Assembly (NCBI RefSeq): GCF_046630445.1
Contig: NC_092335.1
Span: 6,305,501-6,369,500 of the forward strand
Source of the DNA: Rutidosis leptorrhynchoides
Lineage: Eukaryota > Streptophyta > Magnoliopsida > Asterales > Asteraceae
Direction: 5' to 3'
Length of the DNA stretch: 64,000 nucleotides
Shown: positions 46,872 to 59,783 of the stretch, piece by piece
Layout of the letters: each line of letters begins with the position of its first letter
How positions within the stretch are numbered: the stretch's first letter is position 1
The notes under the pieces: generated by a model
Seen by the model: only the letters and a program-made list of their open reading frames with translations
Database searches by the model: none
What the model was told of the DNA's origin: nothing
Translations under genes and position numbers: made by a program

Positions 46872-49274
46872 TGTAACAACCCAAACCGTAACCGACCAAA
46901 CTCGACGAAATTTCAAACAAAAAAAAATTTTCTGGTGCAGTTCATCCGCGCGGCGCGCCAGGTGGGCGCGCGGCGCGCCAAATCACCTGGACAGCCCGCT
47001 GTCCCCGGAAGTCAATTTAACGAAAATGTTTGACTAGTTCCCGACACATTTAGCCAAAACGCTTTTAACCGTACATTAATATATGTAAAACTAGCACATA
47101 ACTAAGGTTTGAGCGAGTTTTACAAAGTGGGGCCCACACGTGCCCAAATTACCCCTTAAGTATAAAAATACAATTTTAAACCATAAGACTCTTAATACAA
47201 AACAAAGCCGAGCATGGCGATTGGGGATACACTACCCAATCCTAATAAATCCAAAAGCAAGCCTTCTACGCAAACTATGCAAGTCCTCTAATCCTCGCGC
47301 TTACCCGAGCCACCATCCGCATGCAATCTATAAAAAGAGTCAACAACGAGAGGGTAAGCTAACGCTTAGTGAATGATAATATACTACATACATATATATG
47401 TATAAAATGAATACGCCACACAAACAAATACCGCATACCGTAGCATCCAAATATAAAGCAACTACACTAAGCATACCGTACAATCTCTAAGCATCAAGCT
47501 AAAGGTACAACAACAAATATGAGTCCACCAACGACAAAGTGAACATCTCCAAATAGCTACACCCGGAGGGTTAGCTACAACACAACAATACATTAATATA
47601 TATATAACAATATAAACGAACAAGGTTAACACCTTAACCCAATACCGAGAACCAAATACCACAATGAAGATTGGCCGAACTACACGAGCCTTAGTAATCC
47701 GAAACCACACGAGATTACTATCTTCACATCATCGAGGTTGGCCGAACTACACGAGCCTTAGTAATCCGAAACCACACGAGATTACTACCTCAATAAGATG
47801 ACCGAACTACACGAGTCACCATGAATCCGAACTACACGAGATTCATTTGATAAGATGACCGAAACTACACGCGTCATCGTGAATCCGAAACCACACGCGA
47901 TTCACTTCTCCAACTCAAACCCACGGTCACGGGATTATAAAATCCACCACATCGGGGCCACAACATCCAAATCACAATCACGTGTGATAATGTACACACG
48001 AACGTGTACTTCGCCAAAGATGGTCAACCAAAACGCACAACCGTGCCAATTGGACTTATACAAAAGTCCATCAAGTCCACCTACATGTGAAGTGAGCTCT
48101 AAAGCCGAGATTCACTTCACCCGACCCGCACCCATCCTACACATACATATGTACATAGGATAATATCACTCACCTCGAAGTCTTGAAGAAAGCTTCCAAG
48201 TAATCCGCAACTCGCCAATGGAAAATACCTATTCCATTATCACAATTACAACAATACACTTAGAGTGGGTTTACAAATCAACCCAAATCGCCACTTAGTG
48301 CAATTTCGACCCAAATGCACTTCCGAGCACAAACCGTGCCCAAACTAACCAATAATCACTAACGCAAGTGAGAATGGTCATAATAAGCCAATTAAACCCG
48401 AACTCAAGTGTCAAACACGTGTCATACCCATTTAGACACTTAAACCCTAATTTTGACCCATAAAGGTCAAAATCTCGTCCTTTATAAGTTTTGACACCAA
48501 AACACATTTAACACGGTTTAATATTCCAACTTAATCCATTTTAAGTTCATAAACCTCATTAAGTCACCAAATGGGTCATAATCACCACCAAACCCTAATT
48601 TGACCCAAAGTCAAAGTTAGTCAATCAAATAACCCTAAATAGGTTTCAACACTTCCATAATCACTAATCCAAGTGATAAATCCCAAGATTAAAGCCTAAT
48701 CAAGGCCAAATCGTCAATCAACCCAAAACCCGCCAAGTGACAAGAATAACTAGTCACCATAAACCCATTTCATCATCTAAGAGGTTTTACAACTAATTAA
48801 CTCAAAACCCTAACTTGAATATCAAATTAAATAATTGAAATTCGGAGTTTGAGCTTACCAATACTATCACCGTGTAGCCGAGAACGAAAGGAACAACATT
48901 AAAACCCGAGACTTTGAACGATTCGAGCTTCTTCCTCACCAAAACCTCCAATCTCTCTCTAAACTCTTACTCTCTCTCTAAAATGGATGAAGATGATGAG
49001 TGGATGTGAATGGGATCCAAAACTGATCCAAACTAGCTCATAAGCCTCACAAATCCGGCCTCAAGTGAAATTACCCATTTGCCCTTCATTTAAACCAATT
49101 AAAAACAAGGGATTCTGTCAGCAGCAAACGGCGCGGCGCGCCGAATCCCCGCGCGGCGCGCGACCTAACTGAAACAGATTCTTTTGCATTTTAAACTTTA
49201 TATAAATAATCCGCGAAACCCAATCTCAAACGTCTTAATACACAAACAAGCAAGATAAATATTCGGGTCTTACA
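46872..49274 (-). repeat. 5' LTR of the gag-only element (2403 bp)
   Basis: Same length as the 3' LTR and identical except at 46967, 48287 and 48405 by eye. Carries its own hairpin array (47673-47905) and GGCGCGCC pairs (46952-46979 and 49135-49162). Confidence 0.9.
47673..47905. repeat. Array of eight hairpins (5' LTR copy)
   Basis: Identical to the array at 41521-41753, offset 6152. Confidence 0.9.
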
Positions 49275-49279
49275 TAATT
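49275..49279. other. Target-site duplication TAATT (right)
   Basis: Matches 40715-40719. Confidence 0.9.
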
Positions 49280-50906
49280 AGTGGAGGTTTACTGTAATTG
49301 TTGTTCTTGCATCCTTACACTTATTATTTATATACATGTATGTTGCTATTATATCCCATCCATAACCACATTAGTGTTGGTCCTCTGCAACGCCCAAATA
49401 CATCACAACTCATCATCTTTTTCATATTGCTACTACCTATATTACTTTATTTTCAGAACTCTGCTATTCAAGCATGATTCCCAACTATTATCTTGTTTCT
49501 GTCCATCACCAAAGCCATCACAAAATTCCACCATCTTCATCACCTTCATCATTATCGGTCACCAAGCATCATCACCACAACCTACAACCTTCTTGTTGCT
49601 AGATGAACCTTCTACTATTCCGGTCACTAAACCAACACTGCCCTATATGCTTCTACTACGGATAACAACCATCATGATCTAATATTCGACTAAAACAAAA
49701 CACCATAACCCCCACTTATTCTTACTCCCGTTCAATTTACACCCACCACCATTTTCTATTTTGTTTCTTTTCTTTCCTTTTAAACACCACAGAAAGCCAC
49801 CATCATCAAACTACAACTTGTTCCCACTTTGGTGTGTTCTTGTCTTCGTTCGTAACCCACCTGCTACTATCAACTTGTTTCCACTTTTGTTTGTTCGAAA
49901 ATCACCACAAACCGCCAGCTCACAACCCCCACTAACCACCAGACTGCTACCCGCCGTTTGTATTGCTTATTCACTGTTGTAAGTCGAAAACCCACTTCAA
50001 TTAACTTGATACTACTGCTATTCGATCACCCTAAACCACCATCTTCAACCTTGAACATACACCATAAACGAATCACTGTTACGCTGATATGTTTCTGTTA
50101 AACCGCCATCGTAATGTGCTGCAAACTGTTTCGGTTCAGCTCACGAACCCTGCTGTTTTGTTGCTACGATTTACTATTTGAAGTATATATAATTAATGCA
50201 ACTTTCTATTTCTATTTGTTATCAAAACCAAAACCCATTTGCTCTAGTTTTTAATATTCGATAACTATTACTTTTTGATGGTCGTTTTCTAATTGTTCGA
50301 CCCATGAAACCATTACTAACCTGCTATAATCTTTCTGTTTTACATCGCACCATCACAACCCATGCCACCGCCACCATTGAACCATCTCCATCACCAAACC
50401 ATCACCCAATTCGATATTTTTTTCTTTTTCCTGTATCCCTTCGAAACCACCACCGTTAACACCAACCAAGCTATTGTTGCACCTGCGTTGTTCTATTCAG
50501 CTGAAGAAGATGATGAATCGCGTTGATAGTGATGATAAACAGTAAAAACACGATGATAGTGACTTGGTGATGAGAATAAGCATGACAGGCTGCTGTGTGA
50601 TGTTTCTGTAAACAATCATAACGTAACCCTTTGATGCTAAACGGATCGTCTATATATTTTAAAGCTGCTATCCGATTCCTTTTAAACATCAACGACACCC
50701 CATGATTTTATTTGGGCTTCAAAAAGTAACCAGGCCTTAATTAAACTAAATATTGCTAATTGGGTTTCTGTAAACTTGGGTTTAGGAAAATGCTGTTGGG
50801 CCGAGATCAAATTATATGTTAGGCCGAGACCTATTGTATTTTGTTGGGCCGAAAGAAGCTAGTTATATATAAATGGTATACGGGTTATATCAGAAAAGAA
50901 AGTTAG

Positions 50907-50970
50907 AGCAGATGGTATGGGTGTGTTGTCGGGTTTCGAGAGGTCGTAGGTTCAAACCTTGGTAGAGGCG
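50907..50970 (+). other. tRNA-like (Pol III box A/B) segment inside LTR
   Basis: Box-B-like aggttcaaacctt (50948-50960) and a weak box A (gatggtatggg, 50911-50921), about 40 bp after a TATA-like sequence and followed by TTA repeats. Confidence 0.45.
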
Positions 50971-51017
50971 TTTATTTCTTTTAAAGGGTTGTTACAATGA
51001 GGTATTTATTTTATTAT

Positions 51018-51048
51018 TTCTATTATTATTATTACTACTATTATTTTT

Positions 51049-51141
<93 letters not shown>
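51018..51141. repeat. (TTA)n microsatellite
   Basis: Mostly pure TTA/ATT; interrupted ATT-rich sequence continues to about 51560. Confidence 0.9.
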
Positions 51142-51142
<1 letters not shown>

Positions 51143-51674
51143 GTATTGTTATTATTATTAATTATTGTTGTTATATGATTAATATTATTATCATTAATAA
51201 GTATTAGCATTAGGTATTATAAGTATTATTATCATTAATATCATTATTATTATTAAAATAAGTATTATTAGTATTAATATCATTATTATTATTATCATTA
51301 TTAGAAAAAAAAATTTATATAGTTATTATTATTACTACCCTTATAATTATCATTTTTATTATTAAAAATATTAAAAATATCATTTTTATTATTGTTATCA
51401 CTTTTATTATTATCATTATTAGAAAAATTATTATTTTTATAGTTACTATAGTTATTATTATTACTACTCTTATTATCATTATTATCATTTTTCTCAAAAT
51501 TTATATTATTATTAAAACTATCATTTAGATTATTAGTAGTATCAATATTATTATTATTATTATCATAAAAAGATACAAGTTGTTATTTATTACTATTGAT
51601 ATTATTTTACCAAATAAATAACTATATAAGAATATATTTAATACATATCACATAACAACATTAATATTTTCAGT

Positions 51675-51686
51675 TGGTATCAGAGC
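51675..51686 (+). promoter_or_regulatory. Primer-binding site, initiator-Met tRNA
   Basis: TGGTATCAGAGC on +, directly after the truncated LTR. Only about 20 bp of leader remains before another LTR begins. Confidence 0.8.
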
Positions 51687-51705
51687 GGTGGTCTTAGCGA
51701 ACCAG

Positions 51706-54069
51706 GTTATAACAACCCTCACTTTTCGACTTCTAAATTTACTGAATTGACCCTAGGGTTTTCTGCCCGACTATATGTATTAATTATTTAAGGGTTGTTA
51801 TATACAATTAAACATTGACCGAATAGTAATTTTAGTCAACAACGTACGCTTAAATAAATTATATAATATTAATTTATATAATTTGACATAATTTAATTTA
51901 TCTAAGTATATAAACTTTATATTACTTTTAATATAATAAATACAAATAAAAAAAATGTAATAACATTTGTAAACCTAATAAAAACCATAAGTAATAATCA
52001 TAATTAAATTAAAATCATAATTTTTAATTAACATATACATAATACCAAAATAAATCATAATTATGTATTAAAAATGTAAAATACAGAAATTATTTGATAT
52101 TTTATACAAAAATTTGTATTTATCAATTAAAAAAATAAAAATAAAAATAAGTTAGTAAATATTTTTAGAAAACAAAAATATACTAAATCTTTTTCTTGAT
52201 TTAAAAAAAAAAAATAAAAATCCTTTAAAAAAATTAATAAAAAAATAAAATACTTTTTGCTTTTTATTTTTTTAATACAAATGGAAAACTACTTTTATTA
52301 TTTTATTTTGTAGTTGATTCCATGACCTAACATTTAATACTTTTAATTTTTAAAATCCCATTAAGAATTAAAATATTTTTTCTTTTAATTATTTTATTCT
52401 TTTTACCTAATTTTTTTCAAGTATAAATACCCCTCATTTCTCATTCAAACTTACACCAAAATTTCTCTCATTCTCTCTTTGAAGAATTACTACTAAGTAA
52501 GTATTCTTTTCTTTCTTTTTACTTTTTTACTATTTACTTCGGTAATTTTTTTTACCGAAAAATGTAAATAATGTTATAATTATATGTAATTGAAATAAAA
52601 ATAAATACCATGTTATAATTATTCTACAATTAATATTAAGTATGAAAACATATTATAAAATTATTTGAAATCAGATTTATAATTGTTAAGTAATTAAAAT
52701 GAATTATTGAATATATATGTGTATGAGATAATTATTAGTATATTGTAGATATTAAATAATCTAAATTAAGATAGTAATTATAGCTTGAATAATACTGCGT
52801 ATATAATTATAAAACTATTAATAGTTATGTAATACTATTAGTAACTACATATATAATTAACTTAGTTATATAATAAAGTTTATACACCTATAATATGTGA
52901 AGGTTATAATCAAGATAACGTGCACTATATATGAATCTCACCGCTACATATGGCCTAGGGTGGTCCTTGTTGCCTTATGGGAACCGCTTGTGGATTTCGA
53001 ATGCCATGACATAGATTCTGGTCAAGAATCCTGGGCGTCTGGTAACAACTGATCATTCAAGTGACTTGTATGATAGCAACGAGATTTGAGATAGTCGTAC
53101 AACGTCTTGTTAAAGATTATAACCCGAACTTTCTATAATTGGAAAGTTACTAAAAGTGGAAACTTTCCATAGATAGTAACCTTTCCGAAAATGGAATTGC
53201 TTTTAGAAAACTATTATCATTAGTATAGTTACTATACTTATGTCTATTAGACAACATCTGATCGTACATTCTATCTCTAGGTTGAGATTTCAGGTCTACT
53301 TCAATTACAACTACTTCCTAGTGAAATCTTTGCTGTGCTATTTTAAGGTGATTTTCATAGCCCCACTTTTACTGTTTACTTAACTATTTATAACTTTTGG
53401 GGTGAGACACATGCTTGATTTATAACTATTTTATGTTTAGACACAAGTACTCAAATGTTATTATGCTGTCTTGCTTTGTCATGCAAATCCTCACCGTAAT
53501 ATCGTTAATTGCTGCGTATAAAAGGCAAACTTAATTATTGTGAATAGACCTATTGAGAGTAACGTCTCTAACCATTTGACCTCTAGTCTTTGGTTACATA
53601 ATAATGATTCAACGACACTGACTGTACAAGGTGTCATGGGGTAACTTTTGTTTTGTCACGATATTACAAACTGCATCAACACTTTTAGATTGATATATTT
53701 GGTATCAATCAACTTTTAACTAAATCTTGTGGTCTAATACATATTATATAAACCTATGAACTTCACTCAACCTTTTTGGTTGACACTTTAAGCATGTTTT
53801 GTCTCAAGTGACGAATAAGATGATTGCTATGACTGCTACTTGATGAATTGAATGCTGCTGCATGGAGTCTTCATTTCATTACATTTACTCTACATTTTAA
53901 AACTTTTACTATTTCAGTTTGGATTTGATGTAAACACTCTTAATGCTTCCGCTGTTTTAATAATAAAGGTTTTATTCAAAACGTCTCATATAGAATCATT
54001 CTCGTTTATACAACTGTGTTATGATATGAATGGTCACAAATACCCCTGGCCCTATTTAGGGGTGTGACA
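51706..54069 (+). repeat. 5' LTR of a second Ty3-type element on +
   Basis: Starts about at ttataacaaccctcac and ends ..aggggtgtgaca, followed by a primer-site-like TGATATCAGAGC (54073-54084, one mismatch). The first base pair of the LTR is unclear because TG has been lost. Contains a TATA-like caagtataaata near 52420. Confidence 0.65.
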
Positions 54070-54072
54070 GAT

Positions 54073-54084
54073 TGATATCAGAGC
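54073..54084 (+). promoter_or_regulatory. Primer-binding site (one mismatch)
   Basis: TGATATCAGAGC instead of TGGTATCAGAGC, three bases after the LTR end. Confidence 0.7.
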
Positions 54085-54271
54085 AGGGTTGTTATAGAGA
54101 ACCAGGATTGCATTTTATGTGTGTCTTATGTGTTAGCTAGGGTGCCTTAGCAATCTTTAGGACTATAGCCTTTCCTGCTTTAGTTTTAATTGCCTATTCC
54201 TTATTATCTTGCTATCTATTATCCATACTTTACTTCTTGCCTTACGTCTTCCTTAGAATGCTAACCTTATT

Positions 54272-54976
54272 GTGTTTCGAAGAAACATGGTTCACGACGA
54301 ATCAAGCAACGCAATTCCAAACGTCACCTTGATATCTCCCCAATTCCAACAACTGCTGGCTGTGGTACAAAGCAATGGAAACAATAGCGCACCGCGAAAC
54401 CTTCCGACTATTTATTCATATCAGAATTTCATGAACTACCAGCTCCCTACATACAAGGGTATTGAAAGACCTGAGTTTGGGAACATGGAAATGGTGGATG
54501 CTGATCTCATAAACTACACCAACCAATTCCAAGAATTTGCTTTCATGAATCCTTACATGACTACTCTCAAGTATCTAGGGATCTAACACTACATCAATGG
54601 GTTACCCGATGGACTCCGAAGGGGCGTCGCCATATTAAACTCAAGGACTATACAAGAAGCCATTTGTATGGCAAATCAGCTAATTAACAAACCTGGGAGG
54701 AAAGGAGATGCTAAAAGAAAGTGGGAAGAGATAGAGCAAAAAGACTCTAAGGGTGAACCCAACAAATGCTATAAAGGAACCCTTCCTTGTTGCCAAAGGT
54801 GTGAGAAACATCACTTTGGGAAATGTAACGCTATGTGCTCCAAATGTAAGAAAGTGGGTCACATAGTCAAAAATTGTAGAGTTATGATTCCCTCAACTCA
54901 AACTTCTGCAACCAAAGCTAATGCAACCATTCCTACTTGCAATATATGTGGAGGAGTAGGCAACCATAAGCATTAA
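54272..54976 (+). pseudogene. gag of the Ty3-type element with core deletion and in-frame stop
   Basis: N-terminus with VTLISPQFQQLLA and YKGIERPE, then a jump to the C-terminal half (INYTNQFQEFAFM), so about 100 residues of the capsid core are missing compared with the copy at 55299. TAA at 54584-54586 interrupts (LGI-stop-HYINGLPDGLRRG). The zinc-finger pair CQRCEKHHFGKC and CSKCKKVGHIVKNC follows, the latter a canonical knuckle. The frame ends at a stop at 54974-54976. Confidence 0.75.
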
Positions 54977-55298
54977 TACCCGAATGGGAAAAAGGATCAA
55001 CACAAACCCTCCATTTCAAAGAAGGACTGATAATCCTCAGGATTTTCGTTTCATCCATTATGTCTATGTCATTTATGTAAAGGCATTTCCTACCGTACTT
55101 CTCATTTCCTTTGTGTAATAAGGATGATTTATCCATTAGTTGTTAATAACAAGTTAAGTGGTTGTTTTTATATATCTTGATTTATCTTGCCTTAGCCACA
55201 TGTGTGTGATTATGTGATTATTATTGATGATAATTACAAATTATATTTATTGCACCATAACTCTTCAACTAATACTGTAATTATGTATTGAAAAAACA
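54977..55298. other. Non-coding spacer between two gag fragments
   Basis: AT-rich; it may be leader sequence of a second copy. No feature. Confidence 0.4.
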
Positions 55299-55666
55299 AT
55301 GGCTGGAGGACAACAACCAAATGACAATACCAACTCTTCTAACATTACTCTCACAAGTGTACAATTTCAACAACTCCTTGCTGCCGCTCAAGGCAACAAC
55401 AATAATCAAAACAACAATAACGGAAGCCGAAACCCTCCGAACTCATGCTCACATAAAGAATTTATGAATTGTAAGCCACCAAGCTATAAAGGAACTGAAG
55501 GACCAATTGAACTAAACCGCTGGTTCGAAAAGATGGAATCTGTGTTTCGTCTGTATAACTGCGGTGAAGCTGACAAGGTCAAGTATGCTACTGGAACTCT
55601 ATCAGGTGGAGCTTTAACCTGGTGGGCTGCATATGCTGGTACAGTTGGATGGACTGCTGCCCTAGC
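55299..55666 (+). pseudogene. Second gag fragment, cut by an inverted LTR
   Basis: MAGGQQPNDN start, LTSVQFQQLLAAAQG, then the capsid core KGTEGPIELNRWFEKMESVF and YATGTLSGGALTWW, typical of chromovirus (Tekay-like) gag. The frame passes into the inverted LTR at 55667 and stops there; the last seven residues are LTR-coded. It supplies the core missing from 54272-54976, so two differently damaged gag copies lie in tandem. Confidence 0.8.
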
Positions 55667-56839
55667 TGAAGCGACCCGTCCTAATCCATAAGGACGAATA
55701 CAATAACATATGATTACATCGCGAGATATTTAACCTCTAAATGATACATTTTACAAACATTGCATTCATTTTTAAAAGACAAACTTTCATTACATCAAAA
55801 GTTGACAGGCATGCATACCATTTCATAATATATATCAAACTATCAATGACTTAATAATAATCTTGTTGAACTCAACGACTCGAATGCAACGTCTTTTGAA
55901 ATATGCCATGAATGACTCCAAGTAATATCTCTAAAATGAGAAAATGCACAGCGGAAGATTTCTTTAATACCTGAGAATAAACATGCTTTCAAGTGTCAAC
56001 CAAAAGGTTGGTGAGTTCATAGGTTTATCATAAACAATCATTCCCATTATTTTATTAGACCACAAGATTTCGTTTTTTCATAAATACACATCTCATATCA
56101 GGCATTTCGCAAACTGCATAGAGATAAAAATTATTCATATGGTGAACACCTGGTAACCGACCTTAACAAGATGCATATAGAATATCCCCATCATTCCGGG
56201 ACCTCCTTCGAACATGATAAATTTGAAGTACTAAAGCATCCGGTACTTTAGATGGGGCTTGTTGGGCCCAATAGATCTATCTTTAGGATTCACGTCAATT
56301 AGGGTGTCTGTTCCCTAATTCTTAGATTACCAGACTAAAAAGGGGCATTTTCGGTTTAATAATCCAGTCATAGAATGTAGTTTTCGATTTCTTGTGTCTA
56401 TTTCGCAAAACATTTATAAAAGCAGCGCATGTATTCTCAGTCCCAAAAATATATATTGTAAAAGCATTTAAAAAGGGAGCAAATGAAACTCACTATCCAA
56501 TATTTTATAGTAAAAATATTCATACGACGAAACTGAACAATGCAAGGTTGGCCTCGGATTCACGAACCTATATTAAGTATATATATATTAACACATTGTA
56601 ATATTAATCACCTAAATTTATATATATTTTATAATATATATGGATTAATATTCTTATATATAATTATATTAATCCTTATAATTTGTTATAATACTTATAT
56701 GATATATATACTTTAATAAATGCTATATTAATATAAATAATATTATGCTAGTTAATATATTAAAAATCTAATATTAGTATACTTATGATGTATGTAATAA
56801 ATATATTTTTATATAATCTCTTTTGTTTATAAAAATAAT

Positions 56840-56842
56840 AAT

Positions 56843-56910
<68 letters not shown>

Positions 56911-56994
56911 TAATATTATCCAAAACCTTTTAATTCCTACTTAATAATATTCGTAATAATCATAAAAATGTTAATAATAATAATGATTAGTTTC

Positions 56995-57072
<78 letters not shown>
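56840..57072. repeat. (TAA)n microsatellites
   Basis: Two TAA tracts (56840-56906 and 56997-57072) separated by 90 bp; on - they follow the tRNA-like block. Confidence 0.9.
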
Positions 57073-57073
<1 letters not shown>

Positions 57074-57120
57074 GTATACTACCTTAAAGAAGTAGCTTCC
57101 ATAAAAATAATGTCACAGCT

Positions 57121-57176
57121 GGGGCTCGAACCCGCGACCTCTCACTAACTAACAATATTCCTTAACCAACTGATCC
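57121..57176 (-). other. tRNA-like (Pol III box A/B) segment inside LTR
   Basis: On -: box A cagttggttaagg (57172-57160) and a near-perfect box B gggttcgagccc (57133-57122), the best of the three copies in this LTR family. Confidence 0.55.
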
Positions 57177-59048
57177 GTTTAGCTTTTCTGATATTACTCA
57201 GCTCATGATTTTATTTATCCCATTATAATTTATCATTCATATACCCATCATCACTTAACATCATAATCTGGCCCAGTTTCGTTTGGCCCTACAGAATATG
57301 GAACTCGGCCCAAATCAGATAAATAGGCTTTCGGTTTTGGGCTTCCACAAACGGACCCCGTCACAAAACCTCATCAATGATTATTGTAATTACGGAGTAA
57401 TATTTTTTTAAGATAATGATTGATTTAAGTCCTCAGGTTTTAGGTTATAACGGTGTGATTTGGTTTTGTGTTGTAATCGTACCAAGATCAAAAACAGAAA
57501 TAAATTACGCTAGTATGGTGATCTTCGTTCAACAATAAAAGATGAGTAACATCGTCAATCATCATTCTTCATCATCATAGTTCCATCATAACATCGTTAT
57601 TTTCAGATTAAATATCTTATCATCTCCATCATTCTATTGTTCATCATCAAAAGATAAAGAAAAATATATCGATGGTGTTTGGTGGCAGGCTATTCGATCA
57701 GTAAGAAAAATATGATTGTGATTCGGTTGGGTTTGTTGGGCGAACCAGGAACGAAACCGATGCAGCAGGTTTATAATGGTGTTGAGAGTTGGTTTTACTG
57801 TTGCAAACCACGACTCCATTGATGAGGGTTCTCGCTTAATTAACAGAAATAAAAATAGAAAGAAATAAAAGAGAAACGTTGTAGTAGGAGTGATGGGTTG
57901 TGATGGTTGGAACAGAAACAGAAAACAACGAAACAGTAGCTTTATTTGATGGAGATTAAGTTGTAAATCAGGAAACGAGAAGGTGTTGTTGGTGGTGTTT
58001 GGATCATGGTTGGTGACTGAATGGTAACTTGTTGATCACAAAAAGGGTTCACGATGAAACGGGAGGGAGGGATATTCAGATAAAGAGATTGAGATGGTGG
58101 TTACGGTGGTGGTTGTGATGGGGTTTGATGGTAGTGGTTAGTGGTGTGTAATCGATGGTGGTCTCTTCGAACTTGGCACTAGGTGATTGTGGTTGGAGAT
58201 TTCAAAACAATAACAAAAGACGATGATGTTTATGGGTGGCCGGATGGTTTGGTGTAGGTGATAGTATCGAACGAGCAATTGCAGGAACTGGATGAAAGTG
58301 ATGAATGGTTTGTGTTAGTCATGAGATGTATGTATATGGGTTATAGATATGTAATTGTATGCGTAAGTTGGTTTAATGATTCACACAAAACAGGATACAG
58401 AAAAAGAATATGGTAATCTATATGCAAATATGTGCTCATATATATAATATATAATGTAAGATATTTGTGGTATCCAATAAACACAGTGTCTCCATAATTC
58501 AACATTGACACAGTATCTAATTAATCAATTTACAATAGTTAAGCTGCCATAAGTTTTAAATTCATCCGCCGACACTTACCTTGGGTATTATATCAGGGTC
58601 CGTTGTTAATCAGCGACAGATAAAAGTCCTTAGAAAAATCTCAAATTTTAATATTAAGTTTCTTTAATTATTTCAGTTATTATGGTATAAAATTTTATCA
58701 TTAACTATTAAATAAAAATTACATTAATTATTCACTCCCAACCCCCAAGTAAAATATAAAAACTTTTAAAATTCAACAAATAGTTCCTAAATATATTTTT
58801 AATAAGTCTAAAATTTATAGAACTCATTTTCGTATCACCGTTTATTTTAAAATTACATATGTTTGAATTTACTTGCTTAATATCAATCGGAACATCAGAC
58901 GAGTATTACAATCATTTAATATTTATTTTTAATATACTTTATTTATATATATAGATATATTTTACATAAAAATTATTATAATATCCTATTTTTATTTTAT
59001 TAATTTTTAATAACAACATCATATAATACTTCAAATTATATTTCAAAT

Positions 59049-59148
<100 letters not shown>

Positions 59149-59302
59149 ACTTACAATTAGTTGTTCGTGAATCGTCGAGATCAGTCGAAGGTCAATTGAA
59201 TAGTTCAAAATTTTGAGACTCAACCTAACAGTCTTGGCTTATCGTGTCACGATCATATGAAGATCAAGTTTAAATTTAGTCAGAAATTTTCGGGTCGTCA
59301 CA

Positions 59303-59783
59303 TTACCTACCCGTTAAAAAAATTTCGTTCCCGAAATTTTATCGAGGTCGTCATGGCTAACAATTAGAATGTTTTCATGACAAATATGAGTTGATAGATA
59401 GAGTTTTATTACTATAGAGTAATATGAATAAAACAATTCGTTTATATGAAGAGTACAAGTGAAGCTATCACAAAAGGTTGAGATAGGATTTGACTTTTGA
59501 CGTAGTCACGGTGTATTTTCGGAATTCAAGGGATTTAGAGAAAATCTTCGTAATAAGATTTGATTCTTAAGGAAATTAGAATTCTCCTTGGTTAAATGCG
59601 ATGATCTGTTTCGATTGCTCGGTCGGATATTTCACTATAAATTAACCCTCCTCGTTTCCTTTATATTTTGGAGTTCCATCCTTTTGTTTTCTCTTCCCGA
59701 CTTTAAGTAAAGTGAATAATGGTTCAGAATTTTGTAAGTATGAAGTTCGAATGAACATGACTAATGTTCTAGGAGAGAGTTGG
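59303..59783 (-). mobile_element. 3' internal end of the - strand Ty3-type element
   Basis: Polypurine-type string (+ strand ttacctacccgttaaa, 59303-59318) then sequence similar to 11402-11880 (tggctaacaa, caaatatgagttgata). Cut at 59783 by the Athila-type LTR; the rest of this element lies beyond the window. Confidence 0.65.

Larger units (their letters stand above)
40720..49274 (-). mobile_element. Complete, young gag-only LTR retrotransposon (TR-GAG type)
   Basis: On -: 5' LTR 49274-46872, iMet primer site 46869-46858, gag 46435-45494, long non-coding tract with hairpin arrays, polypurine tract 43140-43123 (AAGTGGGGGAGAGT), 3' LTR 43122-40720. Both LTRs are 2403 bp with TG..CA ends and a matching TAATT duplication. 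I see only three differences between them (40815/46967, 42135/48287, 42253/48405). There is no protease, RT, RNase H or integrase, so it must be moved by a partner element. Terminal-repeat gag-only elements (TR-GAG) are a known class; this family is not one I can name. Confidence 0.9.
49280..51671 (+). repeat. Second part of the split Ty3-type LTR on +
   Basis: Continues the LTR from 40719. Contains a TATA-like tatatataaatgg near 50866, a tRNA-like block (50907-50970) and TTA tracts (51018-51141 and on to 51560). It ends abruptly at ..attttcag before a primer site at 51675. The terminal 1.1 kb present in the related LTR (18540-19667) is missing. Frames such as 49281-49682 lack domains. Confidence 0.65.

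Noticed and set aside
49281..49982. Possible cysteine-rich secreted proteins on +
   Set aside because: Low-complexity CCA/CAT-rich LTR sequence continuing the split LTR; no conserved domain.
50992..51210. Poly-Asn frame on -
   Set aside because: A translation of the (TTA)n tract, not a protein.
57121..57176. A genuine tRNA gene
   Set aside because: Box A and B fit, but acceptor and anticodon stems do not form by eye; it belongs to an LTR.
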